Positions 1 through 5,965 of a stretch of DNA of 42,680 nucleotides are shown piece by piece; position 1 is the first letter of the stretch; every line of letters begins with the position of its first letter. The notes beneath the pieces were generated by a model. The model saw only the letters and a program-made list of their open reading frames with translations, was not told the origin of the DNA and ran no database searches. This DNA is from an uncultured Clostridia bacterium (GTDB lineage Bacteria > Bacillota > Clostridia > Lachnospirales > Lachnospiraceae). The stretch covers positions 1-42,680 of the forward strand of contig CAOKVX010000021.1 in the NCBI GenBank assembly GCA_948472945.1, read 5' to 3'. The position numbers and the translations under genes were made by a program.

Positions 1-55
1 GTTTACTCTTCATGGTCTTAAACACATTATCGTAATCAGGCGTCTTTTTCTGCAT
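1..55 (-). CDS. Rpn-family nuclease/transposase, N-terminal start only (runs off left edge)
   Basis: The - strand reads MQKKTPDYDNVFKTMKSK from an ATG at 55 to the window edge. The phrase DYDNVFKT near the start is typical of the Rpn (recombination-promoting nuclease, PD-(D/E)XK) proteins that are multicopy in Lachnospiraceae. Only 18 residues are visible, so neither the catalytic core nor intactness can be judged. The neighbourhood is full of decayed genes, and a C-terminal Rpn-like remnant lies at 4444-4650, so this copy may also be broken. The call rests on a short motif and is tentative. Confidence 0.4.
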   Translation of the reverse strand, partial: MQKKTPDYDNVFKTMKSK

Positions 56-120
56 GTTCTTTTATCCTTTCGCAATATTTTTCCAGTCTGGCAGTAGGGA
101 AATCAGTCAGACTTCCATCA

Positions 121-335
121 TCATCCTGATCCAAACATTTCCGCAATTTTATCATTGCAGGCATCAAAATCATCTGGTACAACAAATTTACCTTCTGCAA
201 CGCCAATTCTCTTAGACGTGTCTTCCACTTTCGGTGATTCCATAAATTTATCTGTCACATCGCTAAGAAACATAAGGTTATCGTCTGATAAACCAGCTAC
301 TTTTTTATCACCTTTTTCTCTAATGTTACTGACAT
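121..335 (-). pseudogene. Decayed antitoxin-like gene (frameshifted)
   Basis: An ATG at 335 with an upstream GGAGCG opens MSVTLEKKV and then meets a stop. In the next frame the protein continues through VAGLSDDNLMFLSDVTDKF to VPDDFDACNDKIAEMFGSG and a stop at 121. The span of 215 nt is not a multiple of three, which fits a single frameshift near 305. The short acidic protein ending in a VPDDFD...EMFG tail resembles the antitoxin half of PIN-type toxin-antitoxin pairs, but that family call is by style only. It sits between a second decayed antitoxin (364-605) and the Rpn-like start at the left edge. Confidence 0.45.
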
Positions 336-363
336 GGTGATTCGCTCCTTTTAAATAATCCCG

Positions 364-605
364 TCACATGTACTCTTTAAAGCAATCCGGCGTTTCGTCA
401 AAATCGTCCGCCATGAAAACAAGCCCTCCGGCTAATGGGCCAAGCTTCCTTTCAGAGCTTTTATTTACAGATATATCCATAGAATCCGTTTCCGGATTTT
501 TACAAGTTGTCCCTCAATCCCCTCAAGAGGCTGCAATGCATGACATACTTTATCTTCAGGCATACGGCTGATAATATCAACGGATTTTTCTTTCATAACT
601 GTCAT
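364..605 (-). pseudogene. Decayed paralog of the antitoxin at 5085-5330
   Basis: The - strand starts MTVMKEKSVDIISRMPEDKV, is disrupted in the middle, and resumes as FMADDFDETPDCFKEYM before a TGA at 364. Both ends match the intact 81-residue protein at 5085-5330, which has IDVIGRLPEDK near its start and ADDFDETPECFKEYM at its end. The span of 242 nt is not a multiple of three and at least one internal stop is present, so the copy is dead. It also lies downstream of a uvrB 5' fragment, as its paralog does. Confidence 0.6.
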
Positions 606-873
606 TATATCCGTCCCCTATCCTCTCATTGCATTTGGATTAGAATTGCTTTCTGAATTTATTATAATCCCTTTCCGTCATTTTTACAATAAATTCTCCT
701 CCATGCGCTGCACTTAAAACAGTATCACACATTACTTTTACGAACATCATCTGGACGAATGAGAGTCACCTGTTGCACCCTTTCTATAATGTGTTACCCA
801 GTCCACCCATACCACATATTCCACAAAATATGGACAAAACAGCACAGGCAGGCACTATATGTAGATTCAAATT
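606..873. other. No convincing gene; debris between uvrB fragment and antitoxin remnant
   Basis: This stretch holds only short open frames, for example a 36-codon frame on the - strand from 750 to 640. No motif is recognisable. By position it corresponds to the spacer between the second uvrB fragment and the intact antitoxin near 5340, but I see no clear similarity between the two spacers by eye. Confidence 0.4.
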
Positions 874-1158
874 TCAGGTTTCGTAATAGGAGACAAAATA
901 CTCCACCGCGTTCTCAGGGAACATCTCTTTGAATTCTCCATACAACTGGGCAGCAAGCGTTTTATTATGTGCTATAACGAGAGTGGGTTTCTGTAATTCC
1001 TGAATGACATTTGCCATTGTGAACGTCTTGCCGGAACCCGTAACCCCTAGTAAAGTCTGGAATTGGTTGCCCTCCCTGAAGCCTTTAACCAGCTCGGCGA
1101 TTGCCTGCGGCTGATCGCCTGTGGGCTTGTAGGGAGCTTGTAATTTAAACTCTGACAT
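874..1158 (-). pseudogene. uvrB: uvrB 5' fragment (first 94 codons)
   Basis: The 94-residue product is a textbook UvrB N-terminus: [20 protein letters not shown], then the Walker A motif GVTGSGKT, then [20 protein letters not shown] and EYFVSYY, where it stops as ET*. A real UvrB is about 650-660 residues and continues DYYQPEAYVP at this point, so all helicase motifs after Ia are missing. The start codon has a reasonable upstream context, so a short protein could still be made, but it could not act in excision repair. A second, more decayed copy of the same 5' region at 5363-5668 breaks at the same codon. A full uvrB is presumably elsewhere in the genome. Confidence 0.8.
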
Positions 1159-1173
1159 ATGAAAACCTCCAAT

Positions 1174-1300
1174 TTGTGACCGAAAAAAGTTTGCTTATTC
1201 GCCCGAAATTCGTGTAATTTGATTTTCGATTCGTGTAAAATGGGCTTGCAAAGCTGGCGAATAAGCGTTAAAATAGCAATTACACGAATGCAGGTCACAA
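1174..1300. repeat. Three interleaved inverted repeats upstream of the uvrB fragment
   Basis: Three perfect arm pairs are visible. TTGTGACC at 1174-1181 pairs with GGTCACAA at 1293-1300 and encloses the whole. GCTTATTCGCC at 1193-1203 pairs with 1256-1266. ATTCGTGTAATT at 1208-1219 pairs with 1278-1289. The two inner pairs are interleaved rather than nested (A-B-A'-B'), so as RNA they could form either stem or a pseudoknot. As DNA they could be protein sites. The block lies in what would be the leader of the uvrB fragment. Confidence 0.6.
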
Positions 1301-1377
1301 AACCGTATTTTTGAAACGAAACAACACTGAATAACACCAGCCAGTACAGATAGTATTATCCAGTCATTTGGTTTTTC

Positions 1378-1428
1378 ATTATAACACATAAGTCAAAAAA
1401 AGTACAGACCAAAATCGAACTTTTGTTC
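1378..1428 (-). promoter_or_regulatory. Possible promoter with LexA-like box upstream of uvrB fragment
   Basis: On the - strand an extended -10 (TGTTATAAT; hexamer at 1378-1383) lies about 220 nt before the uvrB ATG. Further upstream, 1417-1428 reads GAACAAAAGTTC, which fits the Gram-positive LexA/DinR pattern GAAC-N4-GTTC. UvrB is a classic SOS gene, so the pairing makes sense. The box lies upstream of where a -35 would be, and it is also the loop and inner stem of a terminator-like hairpin, so it may be a coincidence. Confidence 0.35.
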
Positions 1429-1440
1429 TGTGCTTTTTTA
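1398..1440. terminator. Terminator-like hairpin, possibly bidirectional
   Basis: The arms 1401-1414 and 1421-1434 form a 14-bp stem with one mismatch and one G-T pair around the 6-nt loop TCGAAC. It is followed by TTTTTTA on the + strand and preceded by a run of A that gives a T-run on the - strand. No + strand gene that would use it is visible. Confidence 0.55.
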
Positions 1441-1587
1441 TTCCTTATCGGACGGTAGTTCGCCCGCCCAGTCAGGGGCATGTATTACGAGATGCCCGGA
1501 TGGGTATATCTTTTATGCGATTCGGTTATTCCAGTATCTTAGTTTCATGCAAGAAATACACTGATTTTTTCTATATAATTATCTTCT

Positions 1588-1740
1588 GAAAAATCCGAGT
1601 GGGAGCGACAGGTTAAAGAAAAACACAGACCGCAAAAACCGCCCGAAAGGGAGAGCGTCAGAAACAGGCTCAGACAGTTGCAGGAGCAGGGCAGACAGCG
1701 GCCGCACAGAAAGAAATCCTTTGACAGAGACAGCCGATAA
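1588..1740 (+). pseudogene. C-terminal tail of a relaxase-like mobilization protein
   Basis: An open + strand frame reads EKSEWERQVKEKHRP, then VRNRLRQLQEQGRQRPHRK, and ends DSR* at 1740. This Arg/Gln/Lys-rich tail is the style of the C-termini of relaxase/mobilization proteins in Firmicutes integrative elements. There is a stop codon in frame a few codons upstream and no start codon, so only the 3' end survives. A KTR gene and TnpV nearby support an old conjugative-element origin. The family call is by composition and context, not by a catalytic motif. Confidence 0.4.
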
Positions 1741-1745
1741 GCACA

Positions 1746-1785
1746 GAAAAACCGCCGCTATGGTGTTACCCATAATCGGCGGCTT
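1746..1785 (-). terminator. Rho-independent terminator after the hydrolase-KTR unit
   Basis: On the - strand CCGCCGATTATGG pairs with CCATAGCGGCGG around a GTAACA loop and is followed by TTTTTCTG. It begins 12 nt after the stop of the KTR gene, so it should end the transcript that starts at the hydrolase promoter. Confidence 0.8.
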
Positions 1786-1796
1786 ACATAGTTTGA

Positions 1797-1967
1797 TTAG
1801 TGTTCCTGCTTTTGGATGACGGTTATCTGCAAATCCTTTGCGTCTATCAGTGTTTCCTGCTTGCACTTTGGGCAATACAGAGGATAGTTTTTCAAAACGG
1901 TATCTTCCCGTATTTTATTGTGTGTTTTTCTGCCGCAGATGGGGCAGATTATCCATTTGCTTTTCAT
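1797..1967 (-). CDS. Cysteine-rich KTR protein of conjugative elements (56 aa)
   Basis: The 56-residue product starts MKSKWIICPICGRKT and contains two CxxC knuckles, CPIC near residue 8 and CPKC near residue 32, so it is probably a small zinc-ribbon protein. This layout matches the Cys-rich KTR family found as accessory genes on Tn916-like and related Firmicutes conjugative elements; its function is unknown to me. The start lies 10 nt after the hydrolase stop codon and a good terminator follows, so the two genes are probably cotranscribed. The knuckles are intact and nothing indicates decay. Confidence 0.8.
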   Translation of the reverse strand: MKSKWIICPICGRKTHNKIREDTVLKNYPLYCPKCKQETLIDAKDLQITVIQKQEH

Positions 1968-1977
1968 ATTCTAATCC

Positions 1978-2946
1978 TTACTTGTTTTTCTCAATATCCT
2001 GCCAGTTGGCATTATTTAGAATTTCTGCATTTTCGCCTATAAGTGCTTTACCAGCTTCTTCATCTCCCTGTAACTGATACAGCATCCAAGCCGTCATATA
2101 TCCGTCTGTCCTTTCTTGCATATCCTCGTGTTCCGCACCGACAACCCTTGCACGAAGCTTAAATACATTGCCCGACATAGCATTGTAATTCTCGACCAGA
2201 GATGAGAGCGGAGCAACACCAAGCCAATCTTTCGTTGCGTCCGTTGCACCCGTATCATCAGAAGTTCCAGTAGCAGCAGTCATAAACCACGGAATTGACA
2301 CTTTAGAAGCGTCATATCCTCCCCACATCTGTGCAAGATAGGAATGAGCTGCACTACCCGTAAAAATTGTTTTATATAGACCGCTGCTCTTACATTCAGT
2401 TACCGCTCTAATCGCACCTGCACCACCTTGTGAATATCCAGTAACTCCGATATTTTGGGTATCAATTTTTCCATAAAACAAGCTGTCGGAATTTTGATTT
2501 TGCTCCAGCATATAATCCAAAGTTTGTGAGGTTGATATTCCCGTTCCCGCCTGTCTGTCATCATTGCCGACTACAACAAAGCCCCAGGAAGCAAGCCTTT
2601 CAAAATACGGTTCGTAGTTTAATGCTGCCATATTGCTGGCATTTGTGACAACAATCAGCGGATACTTGTTCTGCTTGTTCTCTATTTCAGAGGGATACCA
2701 AATACGGATATTTCCAATAGTCTTATCCTCGGATTTTACTATCTTACTAGATACTTCATAATCTCCAAGTTCCACATACTTTTTCTCTAATTCCGAATCA
2801 GACTGGAACTGCGTGTAGTAATCTTTCTCCAACCAATGTTTTTGAGAATCAATGTAGTTTTTAATCAGCAGGAAGCCCACTACAAGGACGATTAAAATGA
2901 TAATTACCAAAATCACAAGTCCCACGATTTTCAAGACTCTTTTCAT
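1978..2946 (-). CDS. Membrane-anchored alpha/beta hydrolase
   Basis: The start at 2946 (MKRVLKIVG) is preferred over the upstream ATG at 3006 because AGAAGGAG lies 8 nt before it. This gives 322 residues. An N-terminal transmembrane anchor (about residues 5-28, Ile/Val/Leu-rich) is followed by an extracellular alpha/beta hydrolase domain. The nucleophile elbow GYSQGG and a late His in the segment VGAEHEDMQ are visible, with a YPLIVVTNAS strand and a GNDDRQAG segment before the elbow. The fold resembles chlorophyllase/dienelactone-hydrolase or lipase-type esterases; the substrate is unknown. Its promoter carries a perfect palindrome next to a divergent TetR gene, so it is very likely the regulated target. 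Confidence 0.75.
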   Translation of the reverse strand: MKRVLKIVGLVILVIIILIVLVVGFLLIKNYIDSQKHWLEKDYYTQFQSDSELEKKYVELGDYEVSSKIVKSEDKTIGNIRIWYPSEIENKQNKYPLIVVTNASNMAALNYEPYFERLASWGFVVVGNDDRQAGTGISTSQTLDYMLEQNQNSDSLFYGKIDTQNIGVTGYSQGGAGAIRAVTECKSSGLYKTIFTGSAAHSYLAQMWGGYDASKVSIPWFMTAATGTSDDTGATDATKDWLGVAPLSSLVENYNAMSGNVFKLRARVVGAEHEDMQERTDGYMTAWMLYQLQGDEEAGKALIGENAEILNNANWQDIEKNK

Positions 2947-3043
2947 AAACCAATCTCCTTCTGCTTGACAGAATAATCTGTTTTCGCTATAATAAATTTG
3001 GAACAAATGTCATTATATAAAACACTTGTTTCATGCAATCTAT

Positions 3044-3076
3044 ATTATAGTGAGGGTCGCATTGAGTGTCAATGCG
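3044..3076 (-). promoter_or_regulatory. Consensus promoter of the hydrolase with overlapping TetR-type operator
   Basis: On the - strand TTGACA (3067-3072) and TATAAT (3044-3049) are separated by exactly 17 bp, a perfect sigma-A-type promoter. The palindrome CGCATTGA-GTG-TCAATGCG (3058-3076, 8-bp arms) covers the -35 element. A repressor bound here would block transcription of the hydrolase. The divergent TetR-family gene starts 62 bp away, so it is the obvious candidate repressor. Confidence 0.85.
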
Positions 3077-3138
3077 AATCAGTAAAAATGATTCTGCCAT
3101 TACGCTATGCGGTACAAAAAGGGGGATTTTGTTCCTTT

Positions 3139-3657
3139 ATGAAGAAAAATCAAACAGCATTTATGAAACTATGTCTTGCGGACGCACTTATCAAACTGAT
3201 GAAAACTCAAGACTTTGATACAATCAATGTAAACTCGATTTGCAAGGAAGCGGACATCGGCAGAACTACTTTTTACAGATACTTTGACAACAAAAACAGT
3301 AAAGAAGAAATGCTTCTTTTCAAGATAAAATATGACTGGGAGCAGTATTCTAATAAGCATGAAAGCGACGAGCAGGGAAAGAAAGCTGATTTAACAGAAT
3401 TCATATATTATAATAGGCGTTTGTTTTCAATGCTCTATCACAATAATCTTATTTCCGTCATTATGCGTGCGCTTGAGGATTTGATACTTTCTGGGGAAAC
3501 ATACGATAAGCAAGCCTCATATCTTATGTCCTTTTTTATTTATGGATACTTCGGAATCATGTATCAGTGGATAAAATATGATTTTGATGAAACGCCCGAA
3601 CAGATACAAAAGCATATTAACGACACTATCACCTCTGGGCTAAATCAAAACTCATAA
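3139..3657 (+). CDS. TetR/AcrR-family transcriptional regulator
   Basis: The start at 3139 (MKKNQTAFMKLCLADAL) is chosen because the TetR N-terminal helix begins there; earlier in-frame starts would add a non-homologous tail across the operator. This gives 172 residues. The HTH segment runs about residues 28-50 and ends GRTTFYRYFDNK, the hallmark of TetR proteins. The C-terminal half, with FFIYGYFGIMYQW, is the ligand and dimer domain typical of the TetR group seen beside small exported enzymes in Clostridia. It is divergent from the membrane hydrolase and presumably binds the 19-bp palindrome at 3058-3076. The inducer is unknown. Confidence 0.85.
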   Translation: MKKNQTAFMKLCLADALIKLMKTQDFDTINVNSICKEADIGRTTFYRYFDNKNSKEEMLLFKIKYDWEQYSNKHESDEQGKKADLTEFIYYNRRLFSMLYHNNLISVIMRALEDLILSGETYDKQASYLMSFFIYGYFGIMYQWIKYDFDETPEQIQKHINDTITSGLNQNS

Positions 3658-3696
3658 AAACAAACTGGCAAGAAAATTTCCTGCCAGCCTGTTTTT
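3656..3696. terminator. Bidirectional terminator between tetR-like gene and tnpV
   Basis: ACTGGCA (3664-3670) pairs with TGCCAG (3682-3687) around an A/T loop. It is flanked by AAAAAC on the left and GTTTTT on the right, which extends the stem and gives a T-run on both strands. The genes on either side converge here. Confidence 0.75.
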
Positions 3697-3707
3697 ATAT
3701 AGATGTC

Positions 3708-3959
3708 CTATATGAGTTGTTCAAAGCGTTCCTGCGCCTGCTCTTCAATATCGGCAAGGTAGCTGTTCAGCTTACAGCTTGTCAACAGCGTGCTGTAGGC
3801 TGCTCTTTTATGCTCTTTCAGGTAGCGTTTGTGTCGCTGTCCCCATATGCCGATAGGCTTGTTTTCTTTTTCGGCTAGTAAGGTAAGGCACGGAATATAA
3901 TAATTTCCTTGCAGTTCATACCAAAGCCCGTTATTTTCATCATAAATGTACTTGTCCAT
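3708..3959 (-). CDS. TnpV-like transposon protein
   Basis: The start at 3959 (MDKYIYDENNGLWYEL) has GGAGG 7 nt upstream and is preferred to the ATG at 3992, giving 83 residues. The motif GNYYIPCLTL followed by KPIGIWGQRHKRYLKEHKRA and ending in a helical EEQAQERFEQLI is the pattern of TnpV proteins. These are small accessory proteins of unknown biochemical role found on Tn4451-like and other Firmicutes mobile elements. With the KTR gene and the relaxase tail it marks this segment as a former integrative element. The frame is intact. Confidence 0.75.
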   Translation of the reverse strand: MDKYIYDENNGLWYELQGNYYIPCLTLLAEKENKPIGIWGQRHKRYLKEHKRAAYSTLLTSCKLNSYLADIEEQAQERFEQLI

Positions 3960-4176
3960 CTTGAAATCCTCCAGTATAATATATTCGCACATATATCACA
4001 GTTCCCCGATTGCCACACGTATATATATCTTGTTATGAGATTTTTCTGCCCTTGCTTTTGCCCTTATGAGAAATCGGAGCAAGGATAAACTTGTGTGAAA
4101 CCATATAAAGGGATAAGGAGAGCAGACTGCAATAAATCCTTTGTTTTCAAGGCTTTTGGAGGATTTTATTGATAAC

Positions 4177-4344
4177 CTACGGCAAGCAATAATCGCTCAT
4201 AAAACCGTGTGTTTCAAATTCTGATTTTTCTTCTGGATCGGTTACGTTTTGAATCTCTTCTATACGATCCGATGGTTCTTCTCTCTTGTTGATGGATTTC
4301 CAAAACTTGCAAAATCTTTTCCACCACCCTTTTCCGTTTCTCAT
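4177..4344 (-). CDS. Hypothetical protein, 55 aa
   Basis: I do not recognise this gene. The start at 4344 is chosen for an AAGAGG-type site upstream; a longer frame begins at 4392 without one. The N-terminus is basic and aromatic (GKGWWKRFCKFWKSINKR) and the C-terminal half is acidic, with no cleavage motif visible. An imperfect inverted repeat at 4130-4171 follows the stop. The length and composition would allow a small membrane-associating peptide, but there is no evidence beyond the open frame, and it could be spurious in this decayed region. Confidence 0.35.
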   Translation of the reverse strand: MRNGKGWWKRFCKFWKSINKREEPSDRIEEIQNVTDPEEKSEFETHGFMSDYCLP

Positions 4345-4443
4345 AAATTGCTGGCCTCTTTTCATTTCCACATAAAAATAAGGGTATTCCACATATTTTA
4401 ATTTTATGGAATACCCTATCGTTTTTGCTGTTTCAGAAAAGCA

Positions 4444-4650
4444 CTACACATTTGCATACAATGAATTTTCCGCTCTCTCAATTTCTTCCTCCGTATAACC
4501 AAATGAGATTATCTGCTCTTTTGTTGCATCAGCTTTAAGCATTCTCTCAACAGCCGCGATTCGTTCTTGTTTTACAGCACTCTCTTGAACCAGTTCAGAT
4601 AAATTACACATATTCCGCATCCTCCTTTCTAACTCTTCAGTCATTATCAT
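4444..4650 (-). pseudogene. C-terminal remnant of an Rpn-family nuclease
   Basis: The 68-residue frame ends with KADATKEQIISFGYTEEEIE and a short AENSLYANV tail. This Glu-rich helical ending with a second FGYTEEE helix is common at the C-terminus of Rpn/PD-(D/E)XK transposase-like proteins, which are about 280-320 residues long. The nuclease core is absent, so only the tail survives. The opening residues (MTEELERRMRNMCNLSEL) fit the linker that normally precedes it. It may still be translated but cannot be an active nuclease. Confidence 0.5.
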
Positions 4651-4714
4651 TCATACTCAGTTCTGCTTGAGCATAATCGAAAAGATTTACAGATTGCAAA
4701 TATATCATGTCATT

Positions 4715-5088
4715 TTACCAAACTAATTCCACATCATACTGTTGTATCTTTGAATCGTGAGTTATTAGTTTCATCCTTTCTTCAAGTGCCGTTGCCATAA
4801 TCAGCCTGTCAAACGGATCAGCGTGTATCATGGGGAGCATCTGAACACGCTTTAAATATTTTGTCTTTATTGGAAGTATGGAAATACCGTAATCATCACA
4901 AATTCTCTCAATAACAGATTCTTCTATATCCAATTTTCTTATAGTTTTTTAATCGCAATTTCCCACAAGGAAGCAATGCTAAAATACAAGTCATCAATTT
5001 TTCCTATGATATCCTTTGCCTTCTCTGATAATTACCCGTTATCATCAAGAAACCAAAGCAATGCGCATGTGTCCATTAGATACATCAC
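4715..5088 (-). pseudogene. Dead PIN-domain (VapC-like) toxin
   Basis: Reading from the stop/start overlap with the antitoxin (TGATG at 5083-5087), the frame gives MDTCALLWFLDDNG. This is the PIN-domain opening with its catalytic Asp, and it hits TAA at 5032-5034. The same frame resumes SEKAKDIIGK and FSIASLWEIAIKK, then is shifted near 4935-4945. The final part HADPFDRLIMATALEE, with the conserved DPFDR and a later THD, reads open to 4715. One nonsense codon and one frameshift therefore inactivate a gene of normal PIN-toxin length (about 125 residues). The adjacent antitoxin is intact. Confidence 0.8.
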
Positions 5089-5330
5089 ATATACTCCTTG
5101 AAGCATTCTGGCGTTTCGTCAAAATCATCCGCCATTACCATTTTTCTTTTCAGAATACCGGGCTTTCTGATATAGCCATCCTTACTTATTTCTTTAGAGT
5201 ATGCTTTTTCCCTCTGTGGTTTCTTATCAAAAGACAAAAATTCTGCAAATTGAATAACCTGAATGATCTTATCCTCAGGTAAACGACCTATAACATCAAT
5301 AGCTTTTTGCTGAAGCGTCACAGCCATCAC
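5085..5330 (-). CDS. DUF2281-like antitoxin (orphaned)
   Basis: The 81-residue product starts MMAVTLQQKAIDVIGRLPED and continues with a helix containing IQFAEFLSFDKK, the usual DUF2281-type antitoxin layout. The acidic C-terminus ADDFDETPECFKEYM would wrap the toxin. The stop codon overlaps the start of the PIN toxin reading frame (TGATG), the standard arrangement of a translationally coupled antitoxin-toxin pair. The toxin is broken, so this is an orphan antitoxin. A TTATAAT-like -10 lies just upstream, between it and the second uvrB fragment. A decayed paralog lies at 364-605. Confidence 0.75.
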   Translation of the reverse strand: MMAVTLQQKAIDVIGRLPEDKIIQVIQFAEFLSFDKKPQREKAYSKEISKDGYIRKPGILKRKMVMADDFDETPECFKEYM

Positions 5331-5362
5331 ATCCTCTTTATTTCCTATTATAACGCCAAACC

Positions 5363-5668
5363 CTAATTATTACAACCAAAACGATCTTTCCATCCTGTCA
5401 CTTTTCCCTTACACGAATTTTGGTTACTGTATCTGTCTGTCCGCATAATCCGTATGGTCTCAAATCGTCCACTGCCATACTGTATATAGACCATTTTGCT
5501 CTCATTTAATACCATATATAGTGCCATTATTATCTTATCGTTGTAGGACACAAAATACTCCACTGCGTTATTCGGAAAAAACTCTTTAAAACCTTTTACT
5601 AATTCTTCAATTGCCTGCGGCTGGTCAACCGTAGGGGCGTATTGCGATACTAGTTCAAAATAATCCAT
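5363..5668 (-). pseudogene. uvrB: Second uvrB 5' fragment, internally deleted
   Basis: The frame opens MDYFELVSQYAPTVDQPQAI and EELVKGF, then jumps directly to [17 protein letters not shown], after which the sequence is unrelated. Compared with a normal UvrB N-terminus, the segment with the Walker A motif (about 55 residues) is missing. The two ends meet in a shared FKE, as if a deletion occurred between short direct repeats. The similarity ends at the same point, after EYFVSY, as in the fragment at 874-1158. About 30 nt further on lies the intact antitoxin gene. The product cannot be functional. Confidence 0.75.
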
Positions 5669-5917
5669 AATAATCTCCATACAGACTATTTCATATAAAT
5701 CCATAATATCAAATTGCACTTAATTTTCTGAGTCGGCGCCGCTCAAAGAATCGCAGACAAAATTCCACAATGATCTCCGGTTTGGACAAAAAAGGATATT
5801 TCCAATCAGGCCGGAAAGCTGGTAAAATACGGCTGTACTTCATATACAGAAGAAACAGCCATATTATTAGTTTTTTTATAACAAACATACCGCCGCCTCG
5901 CACGAGCCGCTTTTCTG

Positions 5918-5957
5918 CACATTCACGGTATTTTTAAACACATTCACGGTATTTTTA
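5918..5957. repeat. Tandem 19-bp direct repeat
   Basis: CACATTCACGGTATTTTTA occurs at 5918-5936 and again, identical, at 5939-5957, a 21-bp period. The pair lies just past the 3' end of the GH115 gene. The rest of 5669-5965 holds only a weak open frame (start 5888, - strand) that I cannot identify. Confidence 0.7.
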
Positions 5958-5965
5958 TAATTTAA

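Noticed and set aside
5709-5888. Hydrophobic 59-codon - strand frame (MFVIKKLIIWLFLLY)
   Set aside because: No ribosome-binding site or family resemblance was seen, and it runs into the leader of a pseudogene; kept only as a note.
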